Below are positions 4,967-8,544 of a DNA stretch of 8,544 bases, piece by piece. Each line of letters starts with the position of its first letter. The first letter of the stretch is position 1. The notes beneath the pieces were generated by a model that did not search any database, was not told the origin of the DNA, and saw only the letters and a program-made list of their open reading frames with translations. Position numbers and translations under genes: made by a program. Source of the stretch: an uncultured Senegalimassilia sp. (GTDB taxonomy: Bacteria > Actinomycetota > Coriobacteriia > Coriobacteriales > Eggerthellaceae); assembly GCA_937925385.1 (NCBI GenBank), contig CALEWN010000052.1, positions 1 to 8,544 of the forward strand, read 5' to 3'.

Positions 4967-6478
4967 TTAGCGGCGCCTGTTGCGCTGGTGCGCAACCTGG
5001 GCGCGATGGGCGCGTCCAGGACGGAAATCGCCGTTCTGCGTTCCGGTGGCGTTTGCCTTTGCGCGGTTGGCGGAAGCGTTCTTCTGGCCGGCGCTGCGCT
5101 TGTGCTGCGAGCCGTGATCGGCGTTGCTGTGCTTCCTCGCGGCGTTGGCCGTCCCGCTGGCGGGCTTCTCCGCGCCCTTGCGGTTGCCGCGCTTGGTGCG
5201 ACGGGTGTTCACCTCTTCGGCCTGTGCCGCCTCGCGGGCCTTGTCCTTCCTGCGCTTGCGGGCAGCTTGCTCCTTTTTGGCTTGCTGAATCTCGGGGTCG
5301 CGACGTGCCTCGGCGCGCTGCGCCCTGGCCGCGGCCTCGTTCTCGGCTTCGTGCATGTCGAAGTTCTGAAGCTCAAGCTCGGGGATGGTGCGCTTGAGCA
5401 GCTTCTGGATGTCGCGCAGCGCGTCGGCGGTTTCGGGGCTGACGAAGCTGACGGCGAAGCCCGTAGCGCCTGCACGGCCCGTGCGGCCGATGCGGTGCAC
5501 GTAGTCTTCGGGCTGCGTGGGCAGGTCGTAGTTCACCACATACTCGACTTCCTCAACGTCGATGCCGCGTGCGAGCACGTCGGTGGCCACCAGCACGTCG
5601 GTGGTGCCGTTGGCGAAGTTCTCAAGGGCGCGGCGGCGCTGGTTCTGGCTGCGGCTGGAGTGGATGGCCTCGACGGAGTACCCGACCTTTTTCAGACGGC
5701 GGCACGTGGCGTCCGCGCGGCTGCGCGTGCGGCAGAACACGATGACGCGCCTGTGGCCGCGTTCCTTCATAAGGCCCTTGAGCAGCTCGGGCTTCACCGC
5801 CTGCTGCACGTGCATGACGTACTGCTCCACCGTGTCGGCGGTTTCGCCCTTGTGGGCGATCTCGACCATGGCGGGATCGTGCAAAAGCTTGCCGGCCGTG
5901 TTCATGATGGTGCGGTCGATGGTGGCGCTGAACAGCAGGGTTTGGCGGTTTTGCGGCGTGGCGCCGATGATCTTGCGCATGGCCGGCCAGAACCCCATGT
6001 CAAGCATGCGATCGGCCTCGTCGAGCACGAGCACTTCCACGCTGCTCAAGTGGGCGGCCCCTTGATCCATAAGGTCCACCAGGCGGCCCGGCGTGGCGAT
6101 GAGCACGTCGATGCCGCGGTTGAGTGCTTGGATTTGCGGGTTGTAGGAAACGCCGCCGACCACGGTGAGGATGCGATGGTGCGTGTTCTTTGCGATGGTG
6201 CCGCACACCTCGCCGATCTGCTCGGCAAGCTCGCGCGTGGGGGTGACCACCAGCATGAGCGGGCCCTTGTTGCCCTTTGCGTGGCCGAGCTTATCCATGG
6301 TGGGCAGGCTGAACGCGGCGGTCTTGCCCGTCCCGGTCTTCGCTGCGGCGATTAGGTCGCGGCCTTCGAGCACCTTGGGGATGGCCTGCTCCTGCACAGG
6401 GGTGGGGGTGCTGTAACCGAGTTGGGCCACAGCCTGCAATGCCTGGCCTGAAAGGCCGAGGTCGTCGAAATGCGTCAT
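4967..6478 (-). CDS. DEAD-box ATP-dependent RNA helicase (RhlE-like)
   Basis: This 503-residue protein unwinds RNA duplexes with ATP, acting in ribosome assembly or RNA decay. The motifs are all present and intact: Q motif (F4 and Q29), AKTGTGKT (46-53), PTREL (80-84), GG (108-109), TPGR (129-132), DEAD (153-156), SAT (184-186), VIVFCRT (245-251), ATDVLARGID (298-307) and HRIGRTGRAG (328-337). Domain 2 ends near residue 375. A tail of about 125 residues follows, rich in Arg, Lys, Ala and Asn, low in complexity and ending QRNRRR; such tails anchor RhlE-type helicases to RNA. The start has GGAAAGG upstream at suitable spacing. It lies 32 bases after the glycosyltransferase gene, so the two are probably on one transcript. 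Confidence 0.95.
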   Translation of the reverse strand: MTHFDDLGLSGQALQAVAQLGYSTPTPVQEQAIPKVLEGRDLIAAAKTGTGKTAAFSLPTMDKLGHAKGNKGPLMLVVTPTRELAEQIGEVCGTIAKNTHHRILTVVGGVSYNPQIQALNRGIDVLIATPGRLVDLMDQGAAHLSSVEVLVLDEADRMLDMGFWPAMRKIIGATPQNRQTLLFSATIDRTIMNTAGKLLHDPAMVEIAHKGETADTVEQYVMHVQQAVKPELLKGLMKERGHRRVIVFCRTRSRADATCRRLKKVGYSVEAIHSSRSQNQRRRALENFANGTTDVLVATDVLARGIDVEEVEYVVNYDLPTQPEDYVHRIGRTGRAGATGFAVSFVSPETADALRDIQKLLKRTIPELELQNFDMHEAENEAAARAQRAEARRDPEIQQAKKEQAARKRRKDKAREAAQAEEVNTRRTKRGNRKGAEKPASGTANAARKHSNADHGSQHKRSAGQKNASANRAKANATGTQNGDFRPGRAHRAQVAHQRNRRR

Positions 6479-6510
6479 GTAAGGTAGATCCTTTCCAGAT
6501 GCGCGCGGCT

Positions 6511-7773
6511 CTATCGCACGTGCGCGGGTTTATGCCCCCAATAGAAATGGAGGAAATGCTTCTTGTACAGCGGGTTTGCCGGGTCCTTCTCGGCGTTTGC
6601 CAGCTCCATGGTCGCGCACGCTATGTCGCGTGCCGCGTCGGGGCGGCGAAGGAAGCTGCCGTTGACCAGCATGGAGCGGGCGCTTTCAGGGCTGCGCGAG
6701 ATGTGACGCAGCGCTTCGAGCAGCTCTCGCCAGGTGGTGACGTGCATGGCCGCGCCGTGTGCGGTGAGCAGCCTGACGTTGGCGTTTTCCTGGCCGTATG
6801 CGCGGCCCAGCAAGATCATGGGCACCTGCGCACACAGGCATTCGGTGACGGTAAGGCCGCCGGATTTGCAGATGACCAGGTCCGATGCCGCCATAAGCCC
6901 TGCCATGCCCTCGACATATTCAAGCACCGTCACGTAATCGGAGATGCCCAGGTCGCTGCAGGCCCTTCGCAGATGACCGGCGTATTCCGCATCGTTTCCC
7001 GCGACGAACACGAAATGCAGCGTGTCGCCGAACGTGTGCAGGTACGGCAGCAGGTTGTCGAGCGCCGTGCGGAAGTGCACATAGGGCCGTGGCAGATAGG
7101 CTCCGGCCAGTGCCAGCACGATGCGCTTGTCCTGCGGCAGCCCCAACCGTTGACGGGTTTGCTCGCGGTCATAGCTTGCGCGGAAATCCTCGCGCGTGGG
7201 GATGCCGGTGATGCGGATGCGCTGCTCGGGCACCAGGCGCGGGCGCAGCGTTTCGGCCATGCTCTCCGTTGCGACGCAGAACAGGTCGCTGGACTGATGC
7301 GGCCAGAGGCCCTCGGTTTCGTAGTCGGTGGGGACGCACACGATGGGGAAGTGCTGTCCGGTGAGCATGCGCGCCGCCACTGCCACGTTTGCCGCGGTGA
7401 TGTGCGTGCAGATGATGGCAAGCGGGCGGCGTTTGCGCACCAGTTCGGTGAACTTGCCGTACATCAGGTGCGACCATATGCTGCCGCCTCCCCACAAAAG
7501 CCTGCCGGTAAACGTGAAGCGCCACGTCAGGTCGTATATAGGGCGGGTAGGGCCGGTGAACATTGAAGCGGTTTTGTCGCCATCGAACACCACGCGACCG
7601 AAATCGAGCACGTCAAGCACTTCGACCTCAAGTCCGTCAGGGAGTTTCGGCACATCGGGAAAGGCCTCGGTGGGCTGCTCGCGTCCTTCGGCCTGCTCGG
7701 CCTTCATATATTCGAAGGCTTGCGCGATGGCGTTCGCCGCGCTGCGATGCCCCGATCCCACCGAAGCGTGCAT
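6511..7773 (-). CDS. MGDG-synthase/UgtP-like glycosyltransferase (family GT28)
   Basis: From ATG 7773 the protein is 420 residues. It matches enzymes that move a sugar from a UDP-sugar to diacylglycerol on the cytoplasmic face, making membrane glycolipids and lipoteichoic acid anchors. The N-terminal acceptor domain has HASVGSGHRSAANAIAQAF (2-20), HITAANVAVA (124-133) and VCVPTDYETEGLWP (145-158). The C-terminal GT-B nucleotide-sugar domain has LALAGAY (220-226), VFVAGN (255-260) and DLVICKSGGLTVTECL (298-313), the UDP-sugar loop. ATG 7773 falls inside the first beta strand and has no ribosome site. The frame stays open upstream and encodes PLVIVM just before HASVGSG, so the real start is probably near ATC 7839, behind an AAGGGAAGG (7850-7842). 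No visible promoter separates it from the tRNA-Glu terminators. The acceptor and sugar are not determined. Confidence 0.88.
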   Translation of the reverse strand: MHASVGSGHRSAANAIAQAFEYMKAEQAEGREQPTEAFPDVPKLPDGLEVEVLDVLDFGRVVFDGDKTASMFTGPTRPIYDLTWRFTFTGRLLWGGGSIWSHLMYGKFTELVRKRRPLAIICTHITAANVAVAARMLTGQHFPIVCVPTDYETEGLWPHQSSDLFCVATESMAETLRPRLVPEQRIRITGIPTREDFRASYDREQTRQRLGLPQDKRIVLALAGAYLPRPYVHFRTALDNLLPYLHTFGDTLHFVFVAGNDAEYAGHLRRACSDLGISDYVTVLEYVEGMAGLMAASDLVICKSGGLTVTECLCAQVPMILLGRAYGQENANVRLLTAHGAAMHVTTWRELLEALRHISRSPESARSMLVNGSFLRRPDAARDIACATMELANAEKDPANPLYKKHFLHFYWGHKPAHVR

Positions 7774-7841
7774 GACGATGACCAGCGGTGCTGTCTGATC
7801 GTTTCGCGAATCGGTTTCGGCGGGGGTAGCGATGATGATTG

Positions 7842-7850
7842 CCTTCCCTT
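7842..7850 (-). promoter_or_regulatory. Ribosome binding site suggesting an ATC start upstream of 7773
   Basis: AAGGGAAGG on the minus strand lies just before three consecutive in-frame ATC codons (7839-7831). No in-frame ATG, GTG or TTG exists between the upstream stop and 7773. If used, it adds 22 residues and completes the first strand of the glycosyltransferase. Confidence 0.4.
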
Positions 7851-7860
7851 CAAGATAGCG

Positions 7861-7882
7861 AAAAAGCCGGCGAGCCGGCTTT
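7861..7882 (-). terminator. Second terminator hairpin after tRNA-Glu
   Basis: On the minus strand AAAGCCGG pairs with CCGGCTTT around a CTCG loop and runs into five T. It lies about 45 bases past the tRNA and about 10 bases before the ribosome site of the glycosyltransferase gene. Confidence 0.8.
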
Positions 7883-7894
7883 CACTAATAAGAA

Positions 7895-7915
7895 GGGCCA
7901 GTACTCGACCGGCCC
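7895..7915 (-). terminator. First terminator hairpin after tRNA-Glu
   Basis: On the minus strand GGGCCGGT pairs with ACTGGCCC (one G-T pair) around CGAGT, followed by TTCTTATT. It starts 11 bases after the encoded CCA end. Confidence 0.65.
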
Positions 7916-7926
7916 TAGCGTTCGAA

Positions 7927-8001
7927 TGGTGCCCCCAACGAGAATCGAACTCGTGTCTCAGCCTTGAAAGGGCCGCGTCCTGACCTCTAGACTATGGGGA
8001 C
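7927..8001 (-). tRNA. tRNA-Glu (anticodon UUC), CCA encoded
   Basis: The full cloverleaf can be drawn. The acceptor GTCCCCA pairs with TGGGGGC, the D stem is GTCT/GGAC, and the anticodon stem CGGCC/GGCTG holds the loop CTTTCAA with anticodon TTC. A short variable loop follows, then the T stem ACGAG/CTCGT with loop TTCGATT. The discriminator is A (7930) and the CCA end is encoded (7929-7927). Glu-tRNA serves both translation and, in many bacteria, tetrapyrrole synthesis. It has its own promoter and two hairpin terminators. Confidence 0.97.
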
Positions 8002-8035
8002 GGGTTGCGCTTCCGTGTCGAAAAGCAGCCCGTTT

Positions 8036-8064
8036 AGTATGCCAAAAAGCAATTCGTTTCGCAA
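8036..8064 (-). promoter_or_regulatory. Promoter of tRNA-Glu
   Basis: On the minus strand TTGCGA (8064-8059) is followed after 17 bases by CATACT (8041-8036), which places the start about 30 bases before the mature tRNA 5' end. Confidence 0.6.
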
Positions 8065-8077
8065 GCCCCTATTGGGC

Positions 8078-8102
8078 GGTTGTGCATATTTCTTACACAA
8101 CC
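8078..8102. repeat. Inverted repeat upstream of the tRNA promoter
   Basis: GGTTGTG (8078-8084) and CACAACC (8096-8102) are perfect complements separated by 11 A/T-rich bases. No T run follows on either strand. It could be a protein binding site or an RNA hairpin; the sequence alone does not decide. Confidence 0.4.
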
Positions 8103-8267
8103 TGATTCCGTTTCAACATAGCGGAAGGGCTCGTTTCGCTCAAACCCCCGTAGACTGATGACCGTCGACAAGGGCGTGAAACGATCGGGTGCATTGGCCT
8201 GCGCTGATGGGGACGCCGTTGCCGACGAAACAGGAGGCTGCGGGAGGCGTTTGCCCGCTGCGGTGCG

Positions 8268-8544
8268 TTAGCGTCCGTAGCGCTCGTATGCTTCCGTGAC
8301 CTCGATCTCGTACTGCTTGCGGTTGCCCTTGACCACCGTGTCCAAGATCAGGCCGCACGCGAAGCACAGCAGGCCGACGAACACCAGGCCCACCGCCAGA
8401 AGCGCCGTGGGCAGCTTCGGCACCAGGCCCGTCGCGGCGAACTGCGCGATGACCGGCACGCCGGCGACAAGCCCCAGCACCACGAACAGAAGCGCCACCC
8501 AGGAGAACAGCGCCAGCGGCTTGTAGTCCTTGAACAGCGACATG
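8268..8544 (-). CDS. Family 2 glycosyltransferase, C-terminal membrane part (cut by window edge)
   Basis: Ninety-two codons are visible, including the stop TAA at 8270-8268; the frame enters from beyond the right edge. The visible part has two hydrophobic helices (about 14-36 and 45-68 of the segment from ATG 8543), an LFKDYKPLALFSW opening, GLVPKLPTALLAVGL and a cytoplasmic tail LDTVVKGNRKQYEIEV. This is the typical end of dolichol/undecaprenyl-phosphate sugar transferases of the GT2 group, which are about 300 or more residues long and attach a sugar to a lipid carrier. The catalytic domain lies outside the window. The ATG at 8543 is almost certainly internal. A weak GCGGG/CCCGC hairpin near 8241-8259 follows the stop. 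Confidence 0.75.
   Translation of the reverse strand, partial: MSLFKDYKPLALFSWVALLFVVLGLVAGVPVIAQFAATGLVPKLPTALLAVGLVFVGLLCFACGLILDTVVKGNRKQYEIEVTEAYERYGR

Noticed and set aside
4988..6355. Long plus-strand open frame of 455 codons
   Set aside because: It lies wholly antisense to the DEAD-box helicase, whose motifs are complete. Its product is low-complexity Ala/Leu/Gly/Val/His sequence, typical of high-GC shadow frames.
6439..7566. Plus-strand open frame of 375 codons
   Set aside because: Antisense to the glycosyltransferase with clear GT28 motifs; no family resemblance in the plus-strand product.
7927..8001. tRNA-Glu as an integration site for a mobile element
   Set aside because: No integrase, no repeat of the tRNA 3' end elsewhere in the window and no shift in gene content on either side.
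1..8544. CRISPR array, transposase, phage or defence genes
   Set aside because: No regularly spaced repeats, no transposase or integrase motifs and no nuclease or toxin-antitoxin pair were seen on either strand.

Overview
The window is high-GC bacterial DNA. It most likely comes from a member of the Coriobacteriia (Eggerthellaceae-like). This rests on the gene content, the codon choices, and the look of the M16C peptidase start and the membrane proteins; no rRNA or species marker is present. The exception is the left end, about bases 1-582. It carries pieces of two uroporphyrinogen-decarboxylase-like genes with a somewhat different codon style (AGA/AGG, CCC and GGG), and it reads more like a Clostridia/Oscillospiraceae genome. 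The two parts meet inside one open reading frame near base 583: an M16C peptidase start continues in frame into the tail of a UroD-like protein. This is either an assembly chimera or a real deletion or recombination junction, and it is the strangest thing in the window.

Layout from the left. A partial UroD-like gene (minus, 1-242) and the chimeric ORF (minus, 256-852) come first. A divergent plus-strand pair of unrecognised membrane proteins follows: one with a C-terminal anchor (1030-1434) and one with a single central membrane segment and a PASTA-like outer segment (1464-2606). Next is the classic translation operon infC-rpmI-rplT (3021-4179). It has a good promoter at 2828-2855 and a long leader ending in an intrinsic terminator just before infC, with a competing upstream pairing that looks like an attenuator. 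A perfect 12-bp terminator closes this operon. A 365-base gap then holds three back-to-back hairpins of unknown role.

The right half is read on the minus strand. From right to left it has the C-terminus of a polyprenyl-type family 2 glycosyltransferase (8268-8544), tRNA-Glu(UUC) with encoded CCA and two following hairpin terminators, an MGDG-synthase/UgtP-like glycolipid glycosyltransferase (6511-7773, probably longer at its N-terminus), a DEAD-box RNA helicase (4967-6478), and a small NifX/NifB-family protein (4545-4877) with its own terminator.

Most of this is core translation, RNA and envelope housekeeping. I see no phage, insertion sequence, CRISPR array or defence system. The points that merit a second look are the chimeric junction, the infC attenuator with its possible ATA start, the apparent ATC start of the glycosyltransferase behind tRNA terminators, the hairpin cluster at 4305-4372, and the unknown membrane protein pair.
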